Shown here piece by piece: positions 50,175-60,507 of a stretch of 64,000 nucleotides of DNA. The notes beneath the pieces are model-generated. The model searched no databases. It was given only the letters and a program-made list of their open reading frames with translations, and was not told the origin of the DNA. This DNA is from Streptococcus mitis subsp. hohhotensis. GTDB taxonomy: Bacteria; Bacillota; Bacilli; Lactobacillales; Streptococcaceae. How positions within the stretch are numbered: position 1 is the stretch's first letter; every line of letters starts with the position of its first letter. The translations under genes and the position numbers were made by a program. The stretch lies in NCBI RefSeq assembly GCF_020089495.2, contig NZ_JAIRCA020000012.1, positions 1 through 64,000 of the forward strand, given 5' to 3'.

Positions 50175-50633
50175 TTACTTCCCTTTTCTATCTACCTCTT
50201 GTATGACCTGTCGTAGCATATTAGCACGAACAACTGGAGCTTCTTCTCCTAAAACGCGATCCAAAGCTACTGATACTAGCAAATTCATCTCCTGCTTGGT
50301 CATCAATTCCTGCTCAACCAAAAGCTGTAGAATATCCTCATAAATTTCTTGACTGACCCGCTCGCCAATCGAATAAAGTAGCTCTCGGAGCATTTCATGA
50401 TGACTAGAAAACTCAATCCGTCCTATACGAATGTAGCCTCCACCACCCCGCTTACTTTCAACCAAGTAGCCTCTACTTTCCGTAAAGCGTGTCTTGATCA
50501 CATAGTTAATCTGACTAGGAACAACCTGGAATGTATCTGCTAACTGACTCCGTTGCAACTCTACAATTCCAGATTGATCTAAAATCGCCTTGATGTAGGC
50601 CTCAATATGATCCGATGTATTTTTAAATCTCAT
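50175..50633 (-). CDS. ctsR: Transcriptional repressor CtsR
   Basis: 152 residues with the CtsR winged helix (LADTFQVVPSQINYVIKTRF) and the glycine-rich thermosensing wing (SKRGGGGYIRIGR). It represses clp and other stress genes through the heptad operator found just upstream of itself. Confidence 0.95.
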   Translation of the reverse strand: MRFKNTSDHIEAYIKAILDQSGIVELQRSQLADTFQVVPSQINYVIKTRFTESRGYLVESKRGGGGYIRIGRIEFSSHHEMLRELLYSIGERVSQEIYEDILQLLVEQELMTKQEMNLLVSVALDRVLGEEAPVVRANMLRQVIQEVDRKGK

Positions 50634-50658
50634 TACAAACCCACCTCTCTCTTTAAAC

Positions 50659-50681
50659 CTTGACTATCTTTGACTATTATA
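50659..50681 (-). promoter_or_regulatory. ctsR-clpC promoter with CtsR operator
   Basis: TATAAT at 50676-50681 (minus) is followed immediately by AGTCAAAGATAGTCAAG (50659-50675), a direct heptad repeat matching RGTCAAA-N3-RGTCAAA. It covers the transcription start. Confidence 0.85.
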
Positions 50682-50751
50682 CCGAAATTTTCTCATTTTT
50701 AAAAGAAAAAGGGCGCTGGTAAAGGATAATCTTCACCAACTCCCTATTTTT

Positions 50752-51480
50752 CTACTTATCTAAGCCTAATTCTGCCAAGATTTGACGTTTGTAGGCAATC
50801 TTTTGGACTTCCTTGTCCTCATCTCCAGACCAATCTAGTTTAATTTCTGAAACAATCTGCCCAGGGCGATTTTTCAAGATATAGATGCGATCGCTGAGAT
50901 TGAGGGCCTCCTCGATACTATGCGTGATGATTAAGGTTGTTAGATGCAACTGCCTGTGAATCTCAAGGTACCAAGCGTGGAGTTCCATCTTGGTCATCTC
51001 ATCCAAGGCGCTAAAGGCCTCATCCAAGAGAAAGAGCTTGTGCCCAAAAAGATAGGTACGAAGCAAGGCCACACGCTGACGCATCCCCCCACTCAGTTCA
51101 TGAGGATATTTATCCCTTACAGTCGTCAACTGAAAGGTTTCAAGAATTTCATCCGCGCGGGCAATGGCTTCCGCCTTATCCACTTTTTGAATCAAGAGGG
51201 GCAGGATGATATTGCCAAGCACCGTCTTGTGCTCCAAGAGCAAATCCTTTTGCAACATATAACTAACGCGCCCCTTAGGATTTTCCTCACCGTCAAGGAC
51301 AATGCGCCCTGACTGGACTTCTAAAATCCCAGCGATTAGATTAAAGAGGGTGGTCTTTCCAACACCACTTGGACCTAGGATAGAAACCACTTCACCTGAA
51401 GTCACCTGCAGGTTAATGTCCTCTAAAATCCTATCTTGACCATAGGCATAACTGACGTGTTCTAGTCTAATTTCTGTCAT
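50752..51480 (-). CDS. ABC transporter ATP-binding protein, thiamine-precursor type (ThiZ-like)
   Basis: 242 residues with Walker A GPSGVGKTTLFNL, signature LSGGMRQRVALLR, Walker B LFLLDEAFSALD and switch IITHS. Closest to the SsuB/TauB/ThiZ type. Its ATG overlaps the stop of the binding-protein gene. The TPP riboswitch upstream of the operon points to thiamine or its pyrimidine part as cargo. Confidence 0.88.
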   Translation of the reverse strand: MTEIRLEHVSYAYGQDRILEDINLQVTSGEVVSILGPSGVGKTTLFNLIAGILEVQSGRIVLDGEENPKGRVSYMLQKDLLLEHKTVLGNIILPLLIQKVDKAEAIARADEILETFQLTTVRDKYPHELSGGMRQRVALLRTYLFGHKLFLLDEAFSALDEMTKMELHAWYLEIHRQLHLTTLIITHSIEEALNLSDRIYILKNRPGQIVSEIKLDWSGDEDKEVQKIAYKRQILAELGLDK

Positions 51481-52487
51481 TATTTCACAAATTCGTTGGT
51501 GAAGCCTTTGTCTGTCAAGTCTTCTTTAAGGATACCATTTTCTTTATCCCATTTGTAGAAGGCGTTCCAGCGAGCTGCATCAAATTGACCCCATTTTTCC
51601 TTGTCGCTTGCGTATTCTTTTGACAAGTATTTTTGAGATTCGATGACAAAGTCACGTTTTTCCTGAAGTTCAGGTGCATTTTTGATGAGGATATCAGCTG
51701 CTTCTTCTGGATGCTCCATGGCATATTGGTAGCCTTTTTTAATAGCTTGGATGACTTTACGAGCTTCTTCTTTGTTGTCTTTCAAATAGTCGTTGTTTGC
51801 GATGATAACTGGTGAGTAGTAGTCAAATTCTTTAACGTAGTCTTTCAAATACATGAAATTAGCATCTACACCTTGAGATTTAGCAAGGATACCATCCCAA
51901 CCGTAGTAAATCCAAGCAGTGTCAAAGACGCCATTGGCAATCGGTGTGATTGAGTTTGAGTCGTTGTTTGGTACTTTTTCGACCTTCTCAAAGTCCCCAC
52001 CTTGTGATTCTACCAAGGTTTTCAACATAGCAAGCTCAGTTGGGTCATTCCAAGTTCCGTATTTCTTACCAACCAAGTCCTTCGGACTGCTTACATTATC
52101 AGATTTACGAGAGATGATTCCTGATGTATTGTGTTCTACGATAGCTGCAACGGCAGTAATTCCTGCACCTTTTTCCAATTTTTTAGCCATGTAGTCTTGG
52201 AAATACACTGCAAATGGTGCCTTACCATTGATAACCAAATCAGAAGAACTTTCTTCTGGTGGCAATTTCAAATCAACATCCACTCCAGCTTCTTTGAAAT
52301 AACCTTTTTCCTTGGCCACATAAAGCCCTGTGTGGTTGGTATTTGGTGTCCAGTCTAGGATAAAGTCAATCTTCTTGAGTTCTACCTCTTTGTTATCCTT
52401 AGAAGCAGTTCCTTGGCCACAGGCCACAAGCACAACAGCTACAAGAGCTGTCACAAGCGTTAAAAACACTTTCCATGTTTTTTTCAT
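51480..52487 (-). CDS. Substrate-binding lipoprotein, NMT1/THI5-like (ThiY-like)
   Basis: 335 residues. Lipobox LVACGQG, then an NMT1/THI5-type domain (IDFILDWTPNTNHTGLYVAKEKGYFKEAG, cited in part). Proteins of this type bind formylaminopyrimidine or HMP, the pyrimidine half of thiamine. Membrane-anchored on the outer face. Confidence 0.88.
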   Translation of the reverse strand: MKKTWKVFLTLVTALVAVVLVACGQGTASKDNKEVELKKIDFILDWTPNTNHTGLYVAKEKGYFKEAGVDVDLKLPPEESSSDLVINGKAPFAVYFQDYMAKKLEKGAGITAVAAIVEHNTSGIISRKSDNVSSPKDLVGKKYGTWNDPTELAMLKTLVESQGGDFEKVEKVPNNDSNSITPIANGVFDTAWIYYGWDGILAKSQGVDANFMYLKDYVKEFDYYSPVIIANNDYLKDNKEEARKVIQAIKKGYQYAMEHPEEAADILIKNAPELQEKRDFVIESQKYLSKEYASDKEKWGQFDAARWNAFYKWDKENGILKEDLTDKGFTNEFVK

Positions 52488-52525
52488 TTTGATTTCCTCT
52501 TTTCTTTTTCAGAAACATTCTCATT

Positions 52526-53284
52526 CTACGAACGTTTCCATTTAATAACATATTTTTCACTGACATCGACCAATTTCATACCAAGAAGGCTGATAATCGA
52601 TACCAGAATAATAATAGCAAACATAGTATCATACTGAAACAGTTTCTTGGACTGAATCATGTAGACACCTAGTCCTTCAAAGCCTCCCAACCACTCAGAT
52701 ACCACTGTTGTGATAAAAGCGTAGGAGACACTGACCCTCAGACCTGCATAAAAGTAAGGCAGGCTGACTGGAATTTTAAAATGCCATAGGATTTGCCAAG
52801 GCTTGGCCCACATCAGACTAAACAAGGTCAGCATATCCTTGTCACAATGCCTAAAGCCGTCCAAAATACTGACGATGATAGGAAAAGTTGTCGTCAAGAT
52901 AATCAAGACAATCTTGGGCAAAATCCCATAACCTAGCCACAAGACCAAGATAGGAGCTATGGCAATGGTCGGAATGGTCTGAACGACCACCATCATAGGG
53001 TAAATCAGGTCATTGAGCCAAGTCAAACTATCCATAAGTACAGCCATGAGACAGGCAATCAAAACTCCCAAAACCAACCCCAGTAAAGCCACTCTCAAGG
53101 TCGCCCAGCTATGGTGCCAGAGAAATTCTCTATCACGAACAAAGGCCTGGAGAATTTCAAGAGGTGTCGGCAGGATAAACTTGGGGAGAAGTTTAAGAAA
53201 ACCTGCTAACTGCCAGATTGACAAGACTCCTAGAAAGCCCAATAGACTAATGTGTCGTCTCAGTATACTTTTCAAGTTTCTCAT
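52526..53284 (-). CDS. ABC transporter permease (ThiX-like)
   Basis: About 252 residues with six helices and the permease EAA loop region (DMLTLFSLMWAKPWQILWHFKIPVSLPYF, in part). It overlaps the end of the upstream thiamine-binding gene. The start is either the ATG at 53284 or the TTG just before it. Confidence 0.88.
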   Translation of the reverse strand: MRNLKSILRRHISLLGFLGVLSIWQLAGFLKLLPKFILPTPLEILQAFVRDREFLWHHSWATLRVALLGLVLGVLIACLMAVLMDSLTWLNDLIYPMMVVVQTIPTIAIAPILVLWLGYGILPKIVLIILTTTFPIIVSILDGFRHCDKDMLTLFSLMWAKPWQILWHFKIPVSLPYFYAGLRVSVSYAFITTVVSEWLGGFEGLGVYMIQSKKLFQYDTMFAIIILVSIISLLGMKLVDVSEKYVIKWKRS

Positions 53285-53537
53285 CAATACTTAAAATCTC
53301 TCCTACATTTATTTTGACATTGGCAAAGACATTATCTGCCTCCTGCCCTGCCACCTCCAGCGCTTCTTTGAGAATGCGCATAAGCTCATCAAACTCCCCT
53401 TCCAAGACCGTTTCAAATGGTGTCACCACCATGGTCACTTCTTGATCTTGCAGATAGGCAATGACCTGATCAATTACGTAAATCCGATCAATCCCCTGTG
53501 CTAGGGGTAAAACTTGCAAGGCAATGCTTGCTTTCAT
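53247..53537 (-). CDS. Thiamine-binding protein, MTH1187/YkoF-like
   Basis: 96 residues from the Met at 53537, preceded by GGAGG at five bases. The small ferredoxin-like fold family (MKASIALQVLPLAQG; VTPFETVLEGEFDELM) binds thiamine or HMP. An upstream Met has no ribosome site. First gene below the riboswitch. Confidence 0.82.
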   Translation of the reverse strand: MKASIALQVLPLAQGIDRIYVIDQVIAYLQDQEVTMVVTPFETVLEGEFDELMRILKEALEVAGQEADNVFANVKINVGEILSIDEKLEKYTETTH

Positions 53538-53567
53538 AAAAACCTCCTCTTCTCGTTTTCCTTTGAT

Positions 53568-53602
53568 AAAAAGAAAAACCTTTACCATATATGGAAAAGG
53601 TC
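53568..53602 (-). terminator. Riboswitch expression-platform terminator
   Basis: Minus strand ACCTTTTCCATATATGGTAAAGGT forms a nearly perfect hairpin (quoted as two arms ACCTTTTCCAT and ATGGTAAAGGT) followed by TTTTTCTTTTT, just after the TPP aptamer. It indicates control by transcription attenuation. Confidence 0.8.
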
Positions 53603-53620
53603 AAGAATAGACTAAGTATC

Positions 53621-53695
<75 letters not shown>

Positions 53696-53790
53696 CATAT
53701 ATTATATGGAAATATGATAGCGCAAAACAAAAAAAATGTCAAGGAAACTGCTTACAGAAAAGAGCAGGAAAAATTTCCTACTCCAATTTT

Positions 53791-54906
53791 CTATACTCGT
53801 TCTCCATCACTGTTTACTCTGTAGCCATCCACCGTCGTATTAACAGCTAAGGCACCTGAAGAGTAAGAATAATACCACTTACCAGAGACTTGATACCATC
53901 CTGTTTTCATTGCCCCTGAACTATCCAAATAATACCACAGACCATTTTCCTTTAACCATCCTGTCTGCATTTCACCAGATGATTTCAAATAATACCAGCT
54001 AGAACCGTCTTTCAACCAGCCCGTTGATTTAGAACCATTTGATTTGAAATGATACCAACTACCATTTATTTTTTTCCAACCAACAGTCAGAACATCATTG
54101 GAACTACCTTCTGTTTGATTCTGCGATGACACAACCTCCTCTAACTGAATATAGCGACGACTTCCACTATAAGATATATAACTCAACCACTTATACCCAT
54201 CTTTTTCAAGTACCTGATCATAATGAACACTCTCACCTGGAGAATAATAGGCAATTGAAGTTGCACTAACTAAAGGTTGATTTTTTATAGCTACCTTATT
54301 CTTAAAATAATGAGTTCCTCCTGTCGAAGACGAAGGTTGACTATTGAATACTTTGCTACTACTTACGACATTCCCTCCATCCAAATCTTTAAAATGAATA
54401 AATCCTGTCATTGTATTCGCTTTTATAATTCGTTTATTGTAGGATCCTGTATAACCATAGTTGTATTCTTCAATTTCTATATTATCCCCCATTACATTTG
54501 AAACCCAGGCAACATGACCATATCCTCCTGCAGTAGACCAAGCAATAGATCCAATAGTCGGTGTATTATCTACACGATAGCCTTCACGACGGGCACGATA
54601 GCCCCATTCATTCGCATTTCCATAAGCTCCTGGAATCTCAAAACCATTGACACTACTCAAGCGAAAGGCTGCAAATGAAGTACACTGACGAGAGTACATG
54701 CGCCACTTGTCAATCTCCTGGCTCCCATTTTTATAGTAAGCAGGATAATCATCCCCACGCGCAATCGATCCATTTCCTCCAGAATAGGCATATACACTAT
54801 CACTCGCTACTAGCATCAATCCTACTGCTAAAAAAGGAACAACCTTTTTAACTGATTTTCTCAAAGAAAATCCTGTCTCTGTTACTTTGAATGGTAAAAC
54901 TTTCAT
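53791..54906 (-). CDS. cbpD: Choline-binding murein hydrolase CbpD
   Basis: 371 residues. Signal peptide (FLAVGLMLVASDSVYA), CHAP amidase/endopeptidase domain (SRQCTSFAAFRLS with catalytic Cys; GYGHVAWVSNV with His), one SH3b domain (about 195-255), and four choline-binding repeats (GWLKDGSSWYYLKSSGEMQT type). Pneumococcal CbpD is longer with two SH3b domains, so this is a one-SH3b form. It is the fratricide lysin of competent cells and has a com-box promoter here. Confidence 0.9.
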   Translation of the reverse strand: MKVLPFKVTETGFSLRKSVKKVVPFLAVGLMLVASDSVYAYSGGNGSIARGDDYPAYYKNGSQEIDKWRMYSRQCTSFAAFRLSSVNGFEIPGAYGNANEWGYRARREGYRVDNTPTIGSIAWSTAGGYGHVAWVSNVMGDNIEIEEYNYGYTGSYNKRIIKANTMTGFIHFKDLDGGNVVSSSKVFNSQPSSSTGGTHYFKNKVAIKNQPLVSATSIAYYSPGESVHYDQVLEKDGYKWLSYISYSGSRRYIQLEEVVSSQNQTEGSSNDVLTVGWKKINGSWYHFKSNGSKSTGWLKDGSSWYYLKSSGEMQTGWLKENGLWYYLDSSGAMKTGWYQVSGKWYYSYSSGALAVNTTVDGYRVNSDGERV

Positions 54907-54955
54907 TCTTCCTCCTTGAAAAATAATATAAATCGAAGATTACCTTCACTTAAAC

Positions 54956-54963
54956 TATTCGGA
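54956..54963 (-). promoter_or_regulatory. com-box (SigX promoter) of cbpD
   Basis: Minus strand TCCGAATA, one base from the consensus TACGAATA, after a T-rich stretch, about 50 bases before the cbpD ATG. Confidence 0.7.
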
Positions 54964-54965
54964 GA

Positions 54966-54998
54966 AAAAAGAAAAAGTGAGAAAATTTCTCACTTTAG
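54966..54998 (-). terminator. veg terminator
   Basis: Minus strand GTGAGAAATTTTCTCAC perfect palindrome followed by TTTTTCTTTTTT; overlaps the veg stop codon and directly precedes the cbpD com-box. Confidence 0.8.
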
Positions 54999-55261
54999 TC
55001 AAGATAATGAATCAAATTCTTTTCTGTAAGAATATCTGAATAAGTAAAGGATTCAACATAAACATTAGCTTGTTTATCTCCTTCAACGTTCCCAAATTCA
55101 ACGATAAATAGGGATGGATAAACCTCAATTAGCTTACCCAATCTATTTTTTTGGCGCTTACGACCATTCTCCAAAGTCATTTCTACGACTTGTCCCTCAT
55201 GTGCCTTGATTTCTTCTTTGATTTTTTTCATCTTGGCTACATCTGTAAATGCATCTGACAT
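54995..55261 (-). CDS. veg: Veg family protein
   Basis: 88 residues with the Veg signature (VVEMTLENGRKRQKNRLGKL; PSLFIVEF). In Bacillus Veg stimulates biofilm genes; in streptococci it is uncharacterised. It starts one base after dnaB and is probably co-transcribed. Confidence 0.85.
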   Translation of the reverse strand: MSDAFTDVAKMKKIKEEIKAHEGQVVEMTLENGRKRQKNRLGKLIEVYPSLFIVEFGNVEGDKQANVYVESFTYSDILTEKNLIHYLD

Positions 55262-55262
55262 C

Positions 55263-56615
55263 TTATGCCTCCCTCTTTGAGATACTTGAAAATTTATTGT
55301 ATTCTTTTTGGAAAATCAATTCCACCGTTCCACGAGCTCCACTACGGTTTTTCTCGATGATAACCTCTACCTTATTATTTGGGATGCCTTCCTCTTCTTC
55401 ACCACCACGCTCATAGTAATCGTCACGATAGAGAAAGGCTACGATATCAGCATCCTGCTCAATAGACCCAGATTCACGAATATCAGACAAGACTGGTCTT
55501 TTATCCTGACGTTGTTCTACACCACGAGACAACTGACTCAGAGCAATTACTGGAACTTTCAGTTCCTTGGCTAGGATTTTCAACTGACGTGAAATTTCTG
55601 AAACTTCTTGTTGGCGGTTTTCTCGACCAGTTCCCGTGATAAGCTGCAAATAGTCTATCAAAATCAAACCAAGATTTCCAGTTTCTTGAGCCAATTTACG
55701 AGAACGAGAACGAATCTCTGTAATCCGAATTCCTGGCGTATCATCGATATAGATACTTGCATTAGCTAGATTCCCTTGAGCAATGGTATATTTTTGCCAC
55801 TCCTCATCAGTCAATTGACCCGTACGGATAGAATGCGATTCCACCAAACCTTCTGCCGCCAACATACGATCCACTAGACTTTCCGCACCCATTTCCAGTG
55901 AAAAAATAGCAACCGTTTTGTCCAACTTAGTCCCAATATTCTGAGCAATATTCAAGGCAAAGGCTGTCTTACCAACCGCCGGACGGGCTGCTAGGATAAT
56001 CAACTCCTCCTCATGAAGTCCAGTCGTCATATGATCCAAGTCACGATAGCCTGTCGCAATACCTGTAATATCGGTCGTTTGTTGCGAGCGAGCTTCCAGA
56101 TTTCCAAAGTTGATATTCAACACATCTCGAATGTTCTTAAATCCACTTCGATTAGCATTTTCGCTGACATCAATCAGGCCTTTTTCTGCCTGAGCAATGA
56201 TTTCATCAGCTGGTTGCGAAGCCTCGTAAGCTTGATTGACAGACTCTGTCAACTTGGAGATTAATCGACGTAGCATGGCCTTCTCTGCAACAATCTTAGC
56301 ATAATACTCCGCATTAGCAGAAGTTGGCACAGAATTGACAATCTCAACCAGGTAAGACAGGCCACCAATATTCTGCAAATCGCCTTGATTATCAAGAATG
56401 GTACGAACCGTTGTTGCATCTATGGCATCGCCACAATCGGATAAATCGACCATAGCTTGGAAAATCAAACGATGGGCATACTTAAAAAAGTCCCGAGACT
56501 CAATATATTCTCGCACAAAAACAAGCTTACTCTCGTCAATAAAGATAGCCCCTAAAACGGACTGCTCAGCTAAGATATCTTGAGGTTGTACTCGTAACTC
56601 TTCTACTTCCGCCAT
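55263..56615 (-). CDS. dnaB: Replicative DNA helicase DnaB
   Basis: 450 residues. N-terminal dimerisation domain, Walker A LAARPAVGKTAFALN, Walker B LILIDYLQL, and HQR-like RDKRPVLSDIRESGSIEQDAD (in part). Hexameric helicase of the replication fork (also named dnaC in some Gram-positives). Downstream of rplI in a common order. Confidence 0.95.
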   Translation of the reverse strand: MAEVEELRVQPQDILAEQSVLGAIFIDESKLVFVREYIESRDFFKYAHRLIFQAMVDLSDCGDAIDATTVRTILDNQGDLQNIGGLSYLVEIVNSVPTSANAEYYAKIVAEKAMLRRLISKLTESVNQAYEASQPADEIIAQAEKGLIDVSENANRSGFKNIRDVLNINFGNLEARSQQTTDITGIATGYRDLDHMTTGLHEEELIILAARPAVGKTAFALNIAQNIGTKLDKTVAIFSLEMGAESLVDRMLAAEGLVESHSIRTGQLTDEEWQKYTIAQGNLANASIYIDDTPGIRITEIRSRSRKLAQETGNLGLILIDYLQLITGTGRENRQQEVSEISRQLKILAKELKVPVIALSQLSRGVEQRQDKRPVLSDIRESGSIEQDADIVAFLYRDDYYERGGEEEEGIPNNKVEVIIEKNRSGARGTVELIFQKEYNKFSSISKREA

Positions 56616-56658
56616 AAGACTTCCCTTCCTTTTACAATCTTGTCAAGAAGATGTAAAT

Positions 56659-57111
56659 TTACCCTTCTTTCACACGAAGATTGACTACACTTGTGATATC
56701 TTGATAGATTTTCACTGGTACATCGATCAAACCAACCGCTCGAATCGGAGCTTGTACTTGGATATGACGTTTATCAATCTTAATTCCAAATTGCTTTTGC
56801 AATTCTTCTGCAATCTTCTTATTGGTAATAGAACCAAAAGTACGGCCATCTGGACCGACTTTTTCAACAAATTCTACAATAGTTTCCTCTGCTTCTAGTT
56901 GAGCTTTAATTGCTTTTGCTTCTGCAATCATCTCAGCATGAGCTTTTTCTTCAGATTTTTGTTTACCACGAAGTTCACCTACAGCTTGAGCAGTCGCTTC
57001 TTTGGCTAGACTCTTTTTGATAAGAAAGTTTTGCGCATACCCTGTTGGTACTTCCTTAATTTCGCCTTTTTTACCTTTTCCTTTGACATCTGCTAAAAAG
57101 ATTACTTTCAT
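56659..57111 (-). CDS. rplI: 50S ribosomal protein L9
   Basis: 150 residues with the L9 signature ([24 protein letters not shown], in part) and the C-terminal domain ([20 protein letters not shown]). Its ATGA overlaps the gdpP stop. Confidence 0.97.
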   Translation of the reverse strand: MKVIFLADVKGKGKKGEIKEVPTGYAQNFLIKKSLAKEATAQAVGELRGKQKSEEKAHAEMIAEAKAIKAQLEAEETIVEFVEKVGPDGRTFGSITNKKIAEELQKQFGIKIDKRHIQVQAPIRAVGLIDVPVKIYQDITSVVNLRVKEG

Positions 57112-59081
57112 TCTTCTTTCTCCTTTTCCTTTATTTCATTTAATACAATTTCTGTCAGTTTTTCACCTGCTTCTGACAAGGTTGAATCCTTAATTTGAGC
57201 TGCTGCCAAATTAAAGTGGCCTCCACCTCCCAGCTCTTCCATGATCCGTTGTACATTTAGCTTACTACGACTGCGAGCTGAAATAGAGATAAACCCTTGT
57301 GTATTCTTCGCAAGAACAAAACTCGCTTCAATACCCGACATAGCTAACATGGCATCTGCTGCCTTACTAATCACAACTGTATCATAGCATTTCGAGTCCG
57401 TAGCCTCTGCTATCAATACATCTGAACCTAATTTACGTCCCTGTAAAATCAGTTCATTGACCTCACGATATTCTTCAAAATCTGTCGCAGCAATTTCTTG
57501 GATAGCAATACTATCACTTCCTCTCGTTCTGAGATAGCTAGCAACATCAAATGTCCGACTAGTCACTCGTGAGGTGAAATTTTTAGTATCCAGCATCATA
57601 CCAGCCATCAAAACACTGGCCTGCATACGACTCAAACGATTTTTCTTAGAATTCTGGAACTGAATCAATTCTGTTACCAACTCACTGGCACTGCTTGCAC
57701 CACTTTCGATATAAGTAATAACTGCATTGTCTGGGAAATCCTGATCCCTTCTATGGTGGTCAATGACGATGGTTTGGGTAAATAAATCATAAAATTCTTT
57801 CGATAAAGTTAAAGCTGTCTTTGAATGGTCTACAAGAATCAACAAAGAACGATTGGTTACCATCCCCATTGCATCCTTAACAGACAACAACTTCGTAACT
57901 CCTTCTTTTTCTAAGAATGAAACAGCTCGTTCAATATCCGGCGACATTTGTTCTTCATCATAAAGAGCATAACTATTTTCTGTTACATTACTAGCAAATA
58001 ACTGCATACCTACAGCAGAACCCAAAGCATCCATATCAAGGTTTTTATGACCAACTACAAAAACCTGATCTACACTTCTAATTTTATCTGAAATAGCTGT
58101 CATCATAGCGCGCGTACGTGTCCTTGTACGCTTGATTGACGCCGCAGATCCACCACCAAAATAAACGGGATTTTTCGTTTCGTCATTCTCCTTGACAACC
58201 ACTTGGTCGCCACCACGCACTTCAGCCAAGTTTAAGTTGAGCAATGCAACTTTCCCTATCTCATCATGATTTCCATCACCATAAGAAAATCCCATACTTA
58301 AGGTCAAGGGCAACTGTCTCTGTTTCGACTCTTCTCTGAAAGAATCAATAACAGAAAATTTATCGTTCATCAATCCCTCAAGCACCGTGTAGTCCGTAAA
58401 TAGATAAAAGCGATCCATACTTACTCGACGGGAGAACATGGCATGTTTACCAGCAAATTCTGAAACAAAATTGGCTACAAAACTATTGATATGACTGATA
58501 TCAGACTCCGATGTTTCATCTTCTAAATCATCATAGTTGTCAACGGAAACGATCCCAATCACAGGTCGACTCGTTACTAACTCAACAGTCGCTTCGTATT
58601 CTCCAGACACATCAAAGAAGTAAAGAACTCCAGACACCTTGTCCATATGAACCGAATAGCGGGTCTCACCCAAGGTAGCATAAGAACCTGGATTTCCTAC
58701 CGATGCCTTGATAATTGTTTGAATTAATGCCACATCAATCTCGCCCACTTCATTAGTCAAAATCAATTCAGCATAAGGATTAAACCATTCAACTTCACCT
58801 GACGACAAGTCTAATTTAATAACTCCGACAGGCATCTGTTCTAACAAGGTTGTCAAACTTTCTTCAGCTTGGTGGTTTACATACTGGATTTGTTCTACTT
58901 CACTCTTTGAGTAATAATCTCTCTGATGGATGAATAATAAACTATATGAACCCAAAATAAGTAGCAAAAGAAATAGCGTTACCAGTGTATTCGTTACAAA
59001 AACAAGTTGCACAGATAGCACTCCGAACGCCACTATTCCTAATATTAAGGGGAAAATAGGACTTACATAAAATTTTTTCAT
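57108..59081 (-). CDS. gdpP: Cyclic-di-AMP phosphodiesterase GdpP
   Basis: 657 residues from the Met at 59081 (GAGG six bases upstream). Two N-terminal helices, a PAS-like domain, a degenerate GGDEF domain, and a DHH-DHHA1 phosphodiesterase with [16 protein letters not shown] and [10 protein letters not shown]. It lowers c-di-AMP, which sets osmotic and cell-wall homeostasis. Confidence 0.95.
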   Translation of the reverse strand: MKKFYVSPIFPLILGIVAFGVLSVQLVFVTNTLVTLFLLLLILGSYSLLFIHQRDYYSKSEVEQIQYVNHQAEESLTTLLEQMPVGVIKLDLSSGEVEWFNPYAELILTNEVGEIDVALIQTIIKASVGNPGSYATLGETRYSVHMDKVSGVLYFFDVSGEYEATVELVTSRPVIGIVSVDNYDDLEDETSESDISHINSFVANFVSEFAGKHAMFSRRVSMDRFYLFTDYTVLEGLMNDKFSVIDSFREESKQRQLPLTLSMGFSYGDGNHDEIGKVALLNLNLAEVRGGDQVVVKENDETKNPVYFGGGSAASIKRTRTRTRAMMTAISDKIRSVDQVFVVGHKNLDMDALGSAVGMQLFASNVTENSYALYDEEQMSPDIERAVSFLEKEGVTKLLSVKDAMGMVTNRSLLILVDHSKTALTLSKEFYDLFTQTIVIDHHRRDQDFPDNAVITYIESGASSASELVTELIQFQNSKKNRLSRMQASVLMAGMMLDTKNFTSRVTSRTFDVASYLRTRGSDSIAIQEIAATDFEEYREVNELILQGRKLGSDVLIAEATDSKCYDTVVISKAADAMLAMSGIEASFVLAKNTQGFISISARSRSKLNVQRIMEELGGGGHFNLAAAQIKDSTLSEAGEKLTEIVLNEIKEKEKEE

Positions 59082-59216
59082 TCCAAACCTCTTGGCACCC
59101 ATTATACCATAATAACCACCAAAAAGCGACTTTTTAAAAGTGTAATCAGTAATTCTATCAATTATAAGAAAAAGGAGGTTTACAATTCAGTAAACCTACC
59201 TTTACACATATTGAAA

Positions 59217-59765
59217 TTAAGATTCTTTAACTTCTAAAAGACCAATTTCGCCATCCTCACGACGATAAATCACATTGGTTGTCTGATCTTCAACATCCAC
59301 ATAGATAAAGAAATCATGTCCCAACAAATCCATCTGTAGAATAGCTTCTTCCAAATCCATTGGTTTTAAATCAATTTGTTTTGAACGAACAACTCTAGAT
59401 TGGACAATATTTGGATCTTCCACCAAAGCATCTGTAAATAATTGACTAGTTGCTACCTTATTTTTATTTTTACGCTCGATTTTTGTTTTATTTTTACGAA
59501 TCTGACGTTCAATTTTATCGGTAACAAGATCAATTGATCCATACATATCTTGAGACACATCTTCTGCACGAAGAGTAATAGAGCCAAGCGGAATCGTTAC
59601 TTCCACTTTAGCAGTTTTTTCACGATACACCTTCAAGTTAACTCGAGCATCCAACTCTTGTTCAGCTTGAAAATACTTTTCGATCTTTTCGAGTTTAGAA
59701 ACTACATAATCACGAATTGCTTCTGTTACTTCTAGGTTTTCACCACGGATACTATATTTAATCAT
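59217..59765 (-). CDS. hpf: Long-form ribosome hibernation promoting factor
   Basis: 182 residues: N-terminal S30AE domain (EVTEAIRDYVVSKLEKIEKYF) and the C-terminal dimerisation domain (LKPMDLEEAILQMDLLGHDFFIY, in part). It pairs ribosomes as 100S dimers in stationary phase. Own promoter; lies just after comFC. Confidence 0.95.
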   Translation of the reverse strand: MIKYSIRGENLEVTEAIRDYVVSKLEKIEKYFQAEQELDARVNLKVYREKTAKVEVTIPLGSITLRAEDVSQDMYGSIDLVTDKIERQIRKNKTKIERKNKNKVATSQLFTDALVEDPNIVQSRVVRSKQIDLKPMDLEEAILQMDLLGHDFFIYVDVEDQTTNVIYRREDGEIGLLEVKES

Positions 59766-59806
59766 ATGAGTACCTTCTTTCTAAACATTTTTGTTTTTCC
59801 GATTTC

Positions 59807-59835
59807 ATTATAACGCTTTCATTTTATTTTTGCAA
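59807..59835 (-). promoter_or_regulatory. hpf promoter
   Basis: Minus strand TTGCAA (59830-59835), 17-base spacer, TATAAT (59807-59812). TGAAAGCGTTATAA overlaps it and resembles a cre site with one mismatch. Confidence 0.75.
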
Positions 59836-59844
59836 ATTTTTTCC

Positions 59845-60507
59845 TCATCTTACAAGGGAAAATGTTTTTACATCCTCAGCACCAGCTTCTTCCAACAGTT
59901 TCTTCACACGATTTATAGTTGTTCCAGTAGTGTAAATGTCATCTATAAGTAGGATTTTTTTAGGAATAGTGACTCCCCTTTTAATAAAGAAAGGAAGTTC
60001 TGTTGCCAAGCGTTCTGAACGATTTTTAGAAGAACTGGCTCGCTCTTCTCTCTTTTCTAATAAATCTAGATACGCAAAGCCTGCTGTCTCTACCAACCCT
60101 TCAACCTGGTTAAATCCCCTCTCAAGCAATCTTTCAGGACTTAGGGGAATGACGACAAATTGGTACTCTTTGTACTTTTTCAACTCCTCACTTAAAAATG
60201 AAGCGAACACTTTTCTTAAAAGAAAGTCCCCATCAAACTTATACCGACTAAAAAAATCCTTCATAGCTTGATTGTAAGTAAAAATTGCTTTATGACTAAC
60301 CTCAACTCCTTCTTTACACCAAAATTGACAATCTTGACACTTTGTTGACAAACCTATTTTCATACAGTTTGGACAATACTCTTCTCCAATTCTCTCAAAA
60401 GTAGAATCACAGTCTGAACAAAGATAAGAGTCATCATTCTTCAGAAGTAAGAGACTACTGAAAGTTAAAACAGCCTTCATAGTCTGCCCACACAACAAGC
60501 ACTTCAT
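59845..60507 (-). CDS. comFC: Competence protein ComFC
   Basis: 220 residues. N-terminal zinc-finger cysteines (CLLC, CSDC, CPNC, CQDC) and a phosphoribosyltransferase-like domain with ILLIDDIYTTGTT. Works with ComFA in uptake of single-stranded DNA. ATGA overlaps the comFA stop. Confidence 0.95.
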   Translation of the reverse strand: MKCLLCGQTMKAVLTFSSLLLLKNDDSYLCSDCDSTFERIGEEYCPNCMKIGLSTKCQDCQFWCKEGVEVSHKAIFTYNQAMKDFFSRYKFDGDFLLRKVFASFLSEELKKYKEYQFVVIPLSPERLLERGFNQVEGLVETAGFAYLDLLEKREERASSSKNRSERLATELPFFIKRGVTIPKKILLIDDIYTTGTTINRVKKLLEEAGAEDVKTFSLVR

